Shown one piece after another: positions 1 through 9,839 of a stretch of 64,000 bases of DNA. The notes under the pieces were generated by a model. It did no database searches, was not told where the DNA came from, and worked only from the letters and a program-made list of their open reading frames with translations. Made by a program: the position numbers and the translations under genes. The DNA is taken from contig LR746268.1 of assembly GCA_902729315.2 (NCBI GenBank), forward strand, positions 8,663,501 to 8,727,500, written 5' to 3'. Positions within the stretch are counted from its first letter, which is position 1. The number at the start of each line of letters is the position of its first letter. The stretch comes from Spirodela intermedia. Lineage: Eukaryota; Streptophyta; Magnoliopsida; Alismatales; Araceae.

Positions 1-550
1 AAGCTATTAGAAATCTTGATGAGAACAAGACTTCCACAAAACACCCCTAATCCATATCTCAATGCCCCCGAGATGACTTACACACTAAAAGTTCAACAAT
101 AGACTATTATCTCTTTCTATAAAGACTTCCTCTATAATAGAAAAGAGAGAAGATATCAAGAAGAGGAATAGAGTTGATGAAGAGAGAGAATAGAATCAAG
201 AGAAAAATAGTTATACGTTATACTCATAAAAAGAGAAATATATGTCATATTTATAGAAACAAGAAAAGATAACCGCTTCCTAAAAAGAAGCATCTTGATC
301 TATGTGCAGCCGAGTCCACACATCTCGAATATGACGACTATAACCACCCTCGATCTCTCTCTACACGACCCCCGAAATGAGTCATAAGGGTCGACATGAC
401 TATTGTGTCACCATCCCCTTACTCCTTGCACGCCTTCAAGTAAGTCAAATTGGAGAGCTCTCTCTCACGTCTCCCAAATAGTTGAGACGGGAGAGGTTCT
501 CTCACACGTCTCCTAAATGGGTCAGCTGTGATGGACTGACACAGTCAACA
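1..550 (-). mobile_element. Ty1/copia LTR fragment (copy A)
   Basis: This matches 42204-42753, where the same sequence lies immediately outside the primer-binding site of a minus-strand copia element. The first 90 bases of the LTR lie before the window. On the minus strand it carries a TATA-like stretch near 240-255. The LTR end is placed near 550 (ending TCAACA) because short-chain dehydrogenase homology starts at about 552. The exact end is uncertain. Confidence 0.6.
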
Positions 551-551
551 C

Positions 552-830
552 TCTCCATGCCCCACAACACCGTGCTTTGAGCTGGTGTAGGCAAGGGTCC
601 TCAAGCCACCAAGGGTGGAGGTGACGCTGGCAATGGTGAGGATACTACCCCGGCAGGTGGGGATCATGACCTTGGCAGCGTGCTTGGTGCCTAGAAAGGC
701 CACCCAGAGGTTCACAGCGATCACCTGGTCAAACTCCCCTGCCTAGCAATTGATGATCAAGGGCATTACTAGGTTGAGGACGGTGGCCTTGTTGCACATG
801 ACGTTGGGCTTGAGTTCACATGGATGCTCT
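552..830 (-). pseudogene. Short-chain dehydrogenase/reductase relic (SDR110C type)
   Basis: On the minus strand one frame reads a block resembling secoisolariciresinol dehydrogenase and xanthoxin dehydrogenase-like SDRs: MCNKATVLN (compare MFNNAGVL), then VNLWVAFLGTKHAAKVM, then a GSI..IASV stretch and the catalytic YTSSKH motif followed by GVVG. An in-frame TAG (complement of 743-745) interrupts it, and both the N-terminal Rossmann start and the C-terminus are missing. It is therefore a fragment of roughly 90 residues and not an active enzyme. It abuts a copia LTR on one side and an oppositely oriented hydrolase relic on the other. Confidence 0.7.
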
Positions 831-1697
831 CCCTCTAGATGCAATGATTGTTGAGTTAAGAATGGTAGGGTTATGTGTACAACTACGAAAATATAAAAAC
901 AAATTATGAGATATTAAATTAGAGATATACTCTCTCAACATGTCAGAGCCCTCAAGCTCACTTGTGCTATTTTGTAGAATTACTTTATCCTTCTATTCCT
1001 TTGACTTTAAAGTCTCCCTCATCATTTATTTTTTATTGATCCAGTCAAGTCTTGTGTTCTTGTCTATCTAGAGAGGTTCTTCTATTGTAATTCTTCTCTA
1101 AAATCTTCAAGAATCAGTTCCCAAAGGACAAGGAGCTAAGTTCTTGCCTATTTTACTAGTTTCATCTCTACAAAACCAATTCTTTCTTGTCACACCGACA
1201 TTCCACTCTATTGAACCTCTCTGAATTTTATCTTTTTGGTGATTGACAAAGACATGACAATTGTTAAGACAACAAAGTGCATGTCTCAGAAGAGTCTTTC
1301 CAAACTTTCAGCCAATCTCTCTTCGTACCTTGATTTAGATTTCTGGTGACACTTTTCACTTGTAGTAGTAGGTGAATGGATTTAAAGTAGTAGAAGAATG
1401 GATTTCTGGTAGTAGGGAAACCAACGCCTTTATCACTACCCACCTAATCAAGATTTTAAAATAATCAAGATGTTGTGGACTTCTCCATCGAATGTTCATA
1501 TCAAGAAACACTATAGAGGAAATTAAAAGCATCCATAGCAACTTTGTCCCATAAGCTATAGGCTCCGAAGTCGTTTGACGAAAGTCAATTCGACGGCATT
1601 TAAGTGGTGGAACATGGCACCTCCTTCCGAGTACCCTGCCTTTCCTTGTGAAGTATGACTTCTCCATTTGTGATATATATATATATATATATATATC

Positions 1698-1743
<46 letters not shown>

Positions 1744-3140
1744 CTGCTGCCAGCCCCCATCTTGTGCTTGGCCCAATTCAAGTTGGGGGGTGACTTCTAA
1801 GGGTTCAGCGCAGATTTATCTCTCTACTTCTGAGTCCAAACAATTTAATGGCCCTCATGTGATCTAATCATCATAGAAGATATAAATCTTGGGGTATTTT
1901 TCATTTAAAATCCTTCATAAAAAAATTCATTTATTGGGAATTATCTCCATGCTCTAACTTTTGTCAGTTCCCACATTACATATGTTTCTAAATACTATTA
2001 ATTCGTTCAAATAATTCGAACATCATATATTTGACTTAAATGCCAAAGTAGTTTATAAGAATTTAAAGGTCTAATAATTTATAAGAATTTAGATGTGAAT
2101 AAATTGTTCAAATATGTATAAAGCACCTCGTTTCTAAAGAACCAGCTTGATGAGCCAATGATTTATAGGTTTTTGAGATTATCTAGAAGAATAATTTTTC
2201 CAAAAATTAAGATAATTCCTTCAATTACGGACATTGTGCTGCAAGGTTGTCGTCATTGGGGAAATCCTTCAATTTCACAAGAGAAATGTTTTGCTATGAA
2301 GAGAAAATCTTGAAGATCCTCAGCATCATGGTCAACTACTAGTTGAGCAGTCCTTATTTGGTAACACATGCCTAGAAATCAATAGGAAACTACAAATATT
2401 AATCTTGCAAATTTTATAATAATTTGAAATCCTTAAATTTTAATGCAATCTTCATTGCATCTTGTTCCTCTTCTAATAACCTTTATAATAATCTGTTGTG
2501 TGCTAATATCTATGACGACAGCTTACAACTAAAAAATATTTGACTCATTTGGGCTCAAATGTGAACTAATTTTTCTTGACAGATTTCCACCTTATTTAAT
2601 TACATTACATAATTAATGATAATTTTCACATTATTAATGGCAATAAACCATATTATTCTTTTTCAACATCACAACCTTTGAGGCTCTCAAACCCGATAGG
2701 TGTACCCCTTGTCAAGTAGATTCATAAATGCTCCACTCATGTGAATTAAAGTATTTACTTACAAATAACAATGAATCACAAGGGTCTCTTCTTATACCAG
2801 CTAAATCCAAAAATTGTGTAAATGAAATACAAGACTACGAATTGAGGCAGGATTCATATATGTGGTCATGATGCTCATGTAAACACCAATGGTTCAAGGA
2901 AAACCTAATGTAAAGCCTCCCTATTGTTATACTATAGAGATTACTCATTGATTTTAACAGGAACATAATATTTTCATCATAGTGAATATATATTTCATTG
3001 AATTATTTTCCTGATTTCATTTGTATATATGGGTTTAACTTTCACCAGAGGGAACTATGAGCCTCAGCTTCTATGTTTAGAAGAGGGTTTTGGTGGCACA
3101 CAACATGAGAGTATTATGGATAAAATCATAGCTTTCTTTG
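811..3140 (+). pseudogene. Decayed IAA-amino-acid hydrolase (ILR1-like) relic
   Basis: This is a scrambled paralogue of the intact gene that follows at 3441. Position 816-834 matches the end of its exon 1 (the residues MDALPL). Positions 1010-1500 match its intron 1 (4021-4400) at clearly recognisable similarity. Positions 2846-2890 encode the metal-binding motif CGHDAH of exon 2 in a degraded context, and 3077-3120 reads LEEGFGGTQHESIM, matching the [16 protein letters not shown] region of exon 3. Frames are broken, most of exon 1 is absent and exons 4-5 were not found. Conserved intron sequence shows that it arose by DNA duplication and not from an mRNA. Confidence 0.7.
1673..1741. repeat. 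Compound (AT)n(CT)n microsatellite
   Basis: An AT dinucleotide run (about 1673-1696) is followed by a CT run (about 1702-1740). The same tract, with the same number of units, appears at 43876-43944. Equal length in both copies is itself evidence that they are the same allele. Confidence 0.95.
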
Positions 3141-3440
3141 AGTCACATTGAGTACCATACTTCAATACAAGGTGTATTTCTCATCACATCAAGTCAATTC
3201 CTAGCCTAGACCGCAACAAAAAGGGAAAGCAAACACTGCTGGGCTGGCATGGTCGCTATTCGGATGGTGACGTGTTTAATGGGCCGAAGGGCTGAAAATT
3301 CATCGTTCATGGGCCACACGATCGGTCCAAGGAGCCCGACTGTAATGGGCCGCACGACAGTTGCGACTGTTTAATGGCCATTTATTTGAATATTCAGAAT
3401 TATTAAAATTTGCTCGGAGAACAGGAGAGGATCGAGTGGG

Positions 3441-5733
3441 ATGCTCGGGTGTGGCGGCCTATTCATGGCCTCGCTGCGAGGTCCCTTCTTCCTCTTCGCG
3501 CTGATCATGGCGACCTCGATCGCGAACCCTTCATGGGCTCCCCCGCGGGGCCTACTCGATAGCCTTCCCCGGCAGCTGCTGGAGTCGGCGCGGAGCCCGG
3601 AGTTCTTCGAATGGATGAAGGGAGTGAGGAGGAGGATCCACCAGCACCCGGAGCTGGCCTTTGAGGAGCACATGACCGGCGAGCTCATCAGGAGGGAGCT
3701 CGAAGGCCTCGGTATCGACTACTCGTGGCCGGTGGCCAGGACCGGGGTCGTCGCCACCATCGGGCCCGGCGACGGGCCGGAGTTCGCCCTCAGGGCTGAC
3801 ATGGACGCTCTCCCTCTGGAGGTGATGACTCCCCTCGCCTCTCCGTTTTGCTCCACTGGTTGTGGTCGAATTCGACGGGGGTTTCTTCTGTAGTCCGTGC
3901 GACGATCTTCGCCGGCGAGCTTCGAATAGGGTCGAGCCCAGAGGTTCCATTTGGGAATTCTCGAGCAGCCGGTTGGGGGAAATGCGATTTATGATCTTTA
4001 ATTTGCCTGCTATTTTAGGTCTCCGTCGTCGTCTCTCTTTGATTGACCCCGTCGAGTCCTGTGTTCTTGCCTATCCGGAGAGATTACCCTGTTGTTGTAG
4101 TTCTTCTCCAAGATCTTCAAGAATAGATTGCCAGAGAACGAGGAGCTATGTTCTCGCCCAATTCCTTCTTCTCATTACACCGACATTCCACCCCATTGCA
4201 CCTCTCTGAATTCCATCCTTCCGGTGGTTGATAAAGGCCCGGCCATTGTTAAGACGGCAAAGCCCATGTTCTATAGATTTCTGGTGAAGCGTCTCACTTG
4301 TTTATGCGAATAGGTTTCATAAGACGCGGGTCATTGAGCTTCATTCATCACTACCCACCTATTCCATTGTGTAAAATAATCAGGATGATGTAGATTTCCC
4401 CTTCGAATCATAACCTGTTGTGGGTTTACTTATCATTGCATCGATTCATCAGCGATCCACTGCTATGAACTGATTAATCGATAGCTCAAATGTTCAGGAA
4501 AAGGTAGATTGGGAGCACAAGAGCAGGCATAGAGGCAAGATGCATGCATGTGGTCATGACGCGCACATAACGATGCTGCTGGGCGCTGCCAGATTGCTTC
4601 AGGACCGAAAGGACGACCTCAAGGTAAAAATTGGCCATTCCAGAAAAAGCTTAGCTGATGAAAAAACTCTCCAACTGTTATTGTAGATGGATTATTGATT
4701 ACTCCAAGAAAGGAAGATTCTTAATGATTCGTTCCCATTTCTGCCAAAGGGTACTGTGAAACTCATCTTCCAGCCCGCGGAAGAGGGATTTGCCGGCGCA
4801 TACCATGTTCTAAAGGAAGGCACTTTGGAGAAGACGAGAGCCATCTTTGGGTTGCATGTTGATCCTCGGCTTCCATCGGGCTCCCTGTCCTCAAAATCTG
4901 GGGTGCTTCTTGCCGCATCCGCCCGATTCATGGCTGTGATCAGAGGAAAAGGCCGCCTTCTTGGTCATGATCCGGTCTTGGCCGCCTCATTTGCGGTTCT
5001 TGGGCTGCAGGCCATAATCTCTCGGGAAACTGATCCGATCCAATCTAGTGTAAGCTTCTCCCCCCTGTTCTTGGCAGCTGCTTGGTTGGTCAACCCATCC
5101 CGTCCTTCCATTTTCGATCGAAGCGTTGAAACACGCCATCAACGGATCTCCTGATTTGTGGTCTCAGGTGGTCTCTGTTGTGTTCGTAAGAGCTGGGGAT
5201 GCCCTGGATGCAATCCCTGAGTCTGTAACTTTGGGGGGCACCTTCCGGAGTTTGACTAATGAAGGGCTCGCCTTCCTCTCAAGAAGGATTAAAGAGGTAA
5301 GAAGTCTGACCTAATGCCCTTCCTCTGGTTTGACCCACCAAAGCTGATGAGTCTCTCCCTCCTCCTTCAGGTTATAGAGGCATACTCCGCTGCTCACCGG
5401 TGCACTTCGGCAGTGATGTTCATGGAGGAGGAGAGGATACCGTACCCACCCACGGTCAACGACCCAGCTATGTACGAACTTGCCAGGCGGGTGGGGGAGG
5501 AACTGGTTGGGAGAAACAAGGTCCACGTGTCAAAGCCCATGATGGCGGCGGAAGACTTCGGCTTCTACTCTCAGAGGATCCCGAGCACCTTATTCTTGGT
5601 CGGCACGAGGAATCAGACAGTGGGAGCCGTCCATCAGCTCCACTCCCCCTACTTCTTCTTCGACGATTGCGTGCTCCCCTTTGGGGCGGCCCTGCATGCC
5701 GCAGTCGCCATGGCTTACTTGGATTCTTCGTAG
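3441..5733 (+). CDS. ILR1-like: IAA-amino-acid hydrolase ILR1-like (M20 metallopeptidase)
   Basis: The family releases free indole-3-acetic acid from amino-acid conjugates, usually in the ER lumen. Five exons join in phase: 3441-3821, 4498-4623, 4750-5049, 5168-5296 and 5371-5733, giving 432 residues, normal for the family. The N-terminus (about 1-33) looks like a signal peptide. Visible motifs are [22 protein letters not shown], the metal site [11 protein letters not shown] in exon 2, FQPAEEG in exon 3, and MAAEDFGFY plus [10 protein letters not shown] near the end. There is no C-terminal HDEL/KDEL; it ends AYLDSS. The lid-domain segment that normally reads GGHAA.P....DP is shortened to GRLLGHDP, which removes a conserved histidine block, so activity is uncertain. 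It converges on the PPR gene, with 212 bp between the two stop codons. Confidence 0.9.
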
Positions 5734-5945
5734 TTCTGGTGAGAGAACCTCAGCGGAGCTAACGAAGACACGGGCCAGAAACCAGCACTCTCGGACTCTT
5801 GCTGCCTGTTTTCGTATTTCTGCTGGCAGGATCGCTATCTGCAAATAAACGTTTCTTCGAGAACTGGAGCTTCCAGCTCTGGAAATCGCCATGGAACTGT
5901 TCTCCTCCATCCACAGATAATAAATATGTGCAGGTTTCCGTGAGA

Positions 5946-7616
5946 TCAGATCCAGCTACATCCGGGTATCTTCCTGATTCCTCGTTCCCTCATCCTCCTC
6001 CTCACCTCGGAGACGTCGGCCCACCTGTTGGCCGCGGCGTAGATGTTCGACAGCAGAACGTAGTTGCCGGCGTTGGTCGGCTCGATCTCGAACAGCTTCT
6101 CCGCCACCGTCGTCCCGAGCTCGACCTCGCCGTAGGCGCAGCAGCCCCGCAGGAGGGCGCCCCAGACGCCAGCGTGGGGCTCCTCGCTCATCGACAGGAT
6201 GAGCTCGTAGGCCTCCGCCAAGCTCCCGGCCCGCGCCAGGAGGTCAACCATGCACGCGTGGTGGTCGACGGTGGGAGCGATGCGATATTTCTCCTTCATC
6301 AGGTCGAAGTACCTCCTGCCCTCGTCGATCAGGCCGGCGTAGTTGCAGGCGGCGAAGAGTACGGTGAAGGTCACGTCGTCGGGGGTCAGGCCCTCGAGGA
6401 GCAGCCGCGGGAAGAGCTCCGCCGCCTTGGCGCCGTGGCCGTGGAAGGAGTAGCCCTGCATCATGGAGCAGTAGGTGAGGAGGCTCCTCTGCGGCAAGGC
6501 CTCGAAGAGGGCGGAGGCCCTCGCCATGTCGCCGCACTTGGCGTTCATGTCGATCAGGGCGGCCATGACGTGCGGCCGCTTGAGGTCAGCTTGGGACCGA
6601 GAGACCAGGGAGTCGGCCCATCGAGCAACCTGGAGGCAGCCCAGCTGGGAGCAGGCGGAGAGCAGGCCGACGAGGACGTGCTCGTCGGGGCTGACCTCGC
6701 GGTCCTTCATGTCGGAGAAGATCTTGATGGCGGCGTTGGGCTGGCCGTTCTGAGCGTAGCCCGATATCATCGCCGACCAGGAGAAGACGTCCATCTCGTC
6801 CATGCGGAGGAACAGGGACTCCGCGGCGGCCATGTCCCCGGCCTTTGCGTACCCGTCGATCAGGGAGGTGAAGGAGACGACGTTTCTCTCGGGCATCTCG
6901 TCGAACAGCTCGCGGGCGCTCTGCAGATCACCGAGCTTCACGCAACCGTCGATCATCGCATTCCAGGTGGCCAAGTTCCTGTGCGGCATATCGTCGAACA
7001 AGGCCCTGGCAGAGACTAGGTCGCCGGAGCTCAAGTGTCCACCGATCATGGCCGTCCAGGACACCACATTGGGGGCCCTCATGGCGAGGAAAAGCTTCAT
7101 AGCAGACGGCATCTCCCTGCACTTCCCGTAGAAGTCGATCAGCGCCGTGCCGACGAACACGTCGGCCTCAAGACCTAGCCGCAGGACGGCGCCGTGCAGG
7201 CAGGCGCCAGCGCGGAAGGCCCCCGCGCCGGAGCAGGACCTGAGGACGGGCGGGAAGGTGAACCCATCGGGCCTCGCCTCCGCGCTCCGCTGCATCAGCC
7301 TGAAGCATTGCAGCGCGCAGGGGAAGGACGAGCTCTCCGCGTGGACCTTGATGAGCGTGTTCCAGAGGCAGAGATTGGGTGCGACGACGCGATCGAACAC
7401 CTCGCGCGCGTACGCGGCGGAGCGGCAGAGGGCGCCGCACAGGCAGAGGAAGCGGGAGACGACGAACTGGTCCTGCTCCAGACCGTCACGCACTATCCGC
7501 GCGTGTATCTGCCGGAGGGTATCGAAGCTCTTGCAGACCTTTATCAGGCTCACCACGGAGGCGTTGCGACTGGTGGACGAGGCTGCGGCGGTGGCTGCCA
7601 GTCGGACTAAGCTCAT
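5946..7616 (-). CDS. Pentatricopeptide repeat protein, PLS class with E domain
   Basis: A single uninterrupted exon encodes 556 residues from the ATG at 7616. PPR proteins of this class bind organelle transcripts and act in editing or processing. The N-terminus reads LIKVCKSFDTLRQIHARIV, a typical early motif of PLS proteins. Successive P, L and S repeats follow, such as NVVSWTAMIGGH, NLATWNAMIDG, NVVSFTSLIDGYAKAG and DVFSWSAMISGYAQNG. The E region is clear (GVWGALLRGCCAYGEVELG, then YVLLSNIYAAANRWADVSEV), and the protein stops exactly at IPGCSWI, so E+ and DYW domains are absent. The frame is open upstream to an ATG at 7841, but those 75 residues lack PPR features and cross a GA-rich leader, so 7616 is preferred. 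The closest family I recall is At5g37570-like; this is not certain. Confidence 0.9.
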   Translation of the reverse strand: MSLVRLAATAAASSTSRNASVVSLIKVCKSFDTLRQIHARIVRDGLEQDQFVVSRFLCLCGALCRSAAYAREVFDRVVAPNLCLWNTLIKVHAESSSFPCALQCFRLMQRSAEARPDGFTFPPVLRSCSGAGAFRAGACLHGAVLRLGLEADVFVGTALIDFYGKCREMPSAMKLFLAMRAPNVVSWTAMIGGHLSSGDLVSARALFDDMPHRNLATWNAMIDGCVKLGDLQSARELFDEMPERNVVSFTSLIDGYAKAGDMAAAESLFLRMDEMDVFSWSAMISGYAQNGQPNAAIKIFSDMKDREVSPDEHVLVGLLSACSQLGCLQVARWADSLVSRSQADLKRPHVMAALIDMNAKCGDMARASALFEALPQRSLLTYCSMMQGYSFHGHGAKAAELFPRLLLEGLTPDDVTFTVLFAACNYAGLIDEGRRYFDLMKEKYRIAPTVDHHACMVDLLARAGSLAEAYELILSMSEEPHAGVWGALLRGCCAYGEVELGTTVAEKLFEIEPTNAGNYVLLSNIYAAANRWADVSEVRRRMRERGIRKIPGCSWI

Positions 7617-8330
7617 AGAGCGAACCCGAGAGAGCGAGCGAGAGAGAGAGAGGAGGCCGGTGGCGCCACCGATCAGGAGCCACGATGAGGGGGCAAGCAA
7701 GCCATGAGAAATGCTCGAAAGATATTTGCATAATAGTCCCCTACAGAAACACTGAGGATCGATCTCACGAGCACCGTTTGATCGGTAGACTACTGGGCCA
7801 CGCTCGTAGGCCCAACCCGAACCGGTCCCGATGACCGACAACCGGCGCGATGGGGACTCCTACAATTCCGCCTACTCGGTCGCCGGTGGACGGCGACGGC
7901 GGCCATGGAAAGATAGAAGCACAACAGATGGCCGGAGGAGGTGCCGCCGCCAAGAGAGCACCCACCGCCGGGACTGGCGTCGTCGTCTGCGATTCTTCAG
8001 TTCGATGGCAGCGTCTTACCCCACGTCTTCAACGGCAACACCTCCAAGGACTTCACGGTTGTGATCCTCTCCATCTTCCTACGCTGAAAGAAAGACTTAT
8101 GGTTTGATGATGACGACCCGTCTGGTTCTGATTCAGATCAACAGCGCGAGCCACCACTGGAAGATCGATAACTCGTGGCTGGAGATTGAAGACGCCGGAG
8201 ACCGGCAGGGCGGGCTTGAGAGGCCCGAGAAGGCTTCCAAGACCTGCAAGTGGGGAGATGACAAACAGTGTAAACCTAATCGCCATTAAAGCTCGTCTCG
8301 AGCTCGCTTTGCCTTCGCGCCGTCATCTCG
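7617..8330. other. Spacer upstream of the PPR gene
   Basis: The first 50 bases are a GA/CT-rich leader of the minus-strand PPR gene. Positions 7830-8280 contain several short overlapping open frames with exon-like base composition, for instance one plus-strand frame reading VLPHVFNGNTSKDF near 8010-8055. None could be tied to a family, and all are quickly closed by stops. Confidence 0.5.
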
Positions 8331-8602
8331 CTGGACGGTCTTCAAGGCTGGATCGAGACAACGATCACCGACATGGCCATGGCCGACAACCCGGCCCCTG
8401 AAGATTTCCCCGCGCCGAGCGTTGACTTGGGTTGTTTGTTTTGGCTTTAATTCTTGGGCGGCAAGTGAGACAGGAGCTTAGGAGGTCCAAGAGCGACATC
8501 GTCGTCGTCTTCAGTGGTCTGAGAGATCCGTGAAGTAGCGGAGGGTAAGATCATCGCCTCCTCGCTGTCCCCTGGGGTTGGGTAGGGTTGCTGACGATTG
8601 TC

Positions 8603-8639
<37 letters not shown>

Positions 8640-8780
8640 CAAACATTATGATCGTCATTAATTCTGTTCGGAGGAGCCCACCATGTGGACGTGAGGTTCT
8701 CCACAGAGGAAGATCCCGAATGGTTTAACGATGTGATGAAGACGGAGATACGGATCCTGAGAACCTGGCTCGACTGATAC
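8331..8780 (+). pseudogene. Lysosomal Pro-X carboxypeptidase (peptidase S28) relic
   Basis: Three blocks lie in the order of the functional gene. The first (8349-8410) reads WIETTITDMAMADNPAPEDF, matching the segment that ends AMVDYP.P.DF in plant Pro-X carboxypeptidases. The second (8462-8539) reads ELRRSKSDIVVVF, then SGLRDP, a stop and SSGG, where the family has GLRDPWSSGG. Here the tryptophan codon has become TGA (8531-8533), followed by a plausible intron donor. The third (8671-8777) reads GGAHHVDVRFSTEEDPEW and carries the catalytic histidine region. It ends with TGA inside WLDQYY. Nothing upstream encodes the catalytic serine or aspartate, so the copy is dead. Confidence 0.65.
8606..8633. 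repeat. (CT)n microsatellite
   Basis: About 14 CT units lie inside an intron position of the carboxypeptidase relic. The same tract is present in copy B. Confidence 0.9.
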
Positions 8781-9839
8781 TAACAAGACTACGCCCGTGG
8801 AAGCTTTCTCTACAGAAGTCAACGGGAGAACACCATAGCTTAGCATTCATCTCTTTTACTCGTCTACTTATTCCCATTCCTAGAGAGAGAATGCTTCATA
8901 CGCCCGGTTGCCGATGGGTGCATAGTTATGCTATTATGGCCTAATCTAATACAAGGATATTGAACTATTTTCGATCCTCTCTCTCTCTACTCTATCCGAA
9001 AGGGTGAGCCATCCAGGTCCACCACCAAAAGTCAACCTTCCCTCTTGGACGCTTTCTGGAGATAGGGTAAGCGGATGACCCGGCCTCTCTCCTCCACAGC
9101 TTTACTAGGCCTCACGGGAGAGCATATGAAATGCAAGGTCGAGGAGACAGCGGGGGGCGCCGCCTCGCTGGCCGGCGAGATGTACGGCAGCGCACCGACG
9201 CCTCGCGCTCCCCTCGTGAGGAGACGTGACGGGGAGCCATCCCTCCGCCCTCCATTAAATTGCAGGAGAGAGAGGAAGACGGCGGCGCCCGGCCGATCTC
9301 CTCGCGCTCTGAACTGATGGGGAGAGGATCGAGAAAAGTCAGCCCTTTGACGGCGGAGTTGCCGTCTGTCCGTCCTAGCCGAGTCACGTGTGTGATCATT
9401 GCCGGCGACGGGGGACGTCTTGTCCGAATCCGCAGAGGGTTACCCGCAACGACGCCGATCACCTCCGATCTATGAAACTTCCTGGGTTTTAAGCTTCAAA
9501 ATAAACTAGTTTTAATCGGAAAGCCATTTGTTAACTCTGTCGAACGGATTAATAAAATACTATTCCAAGACTTCTCTTGGCAGAAAGTCAACGGATCGTA
9601 TCCTTGAAGATAGATAAATGTTTGACCAAAAATAGATAAATCTGAGGGAATATGCGCTGGCATTGGTGCCTACGTACACGGTCGCTTGATTAACGGGGAG
9701 GGACGAGAGAAAGACGAGTCGATCTGGAAAATTCTGTCCTTTTCTGGGTGTTTCCCGGGACCTGTCGCCGTCTACTTTACGACGACGATGACGAGACCCC
9801 CGCGGTCGGCGATGGCCCGTCTGTTCGGAGCATTTTCCT
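8781..9839. other. Intergenic, no gene seen
   Basis: The sequence changes from mixed to GC-rich at about 9070-9470 and then AT-rich at 9480-9640. Open frames here overlap on both strands without family motifs. The last part should hold the 3' untranslated region of the minus-strand amino acid transporter. Confidence 0.6.

Noticed and set aside
1655-1867. Ser/Leu-repeat and Arg/Glu-repeat proteins at CT runs (also 26567-26917, 39211-39504)
   Set aside because: Translations of dinucleotide microsatellites, not genes.
5799-7019. 406-residue plus-strand frame opposite the PPR gene
   Set aside because: It is the antisense of a GC-rich coding exon, rich in Gly, Val, Glu and His without domain motifs, and the PPR frame is clearly the real one.
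7831-8290. Possible new gene from overlapping short frames
   Set aside because: No splice pattern gives a long frame and no family motif is convincing; kept only as a note in the spacer entry.
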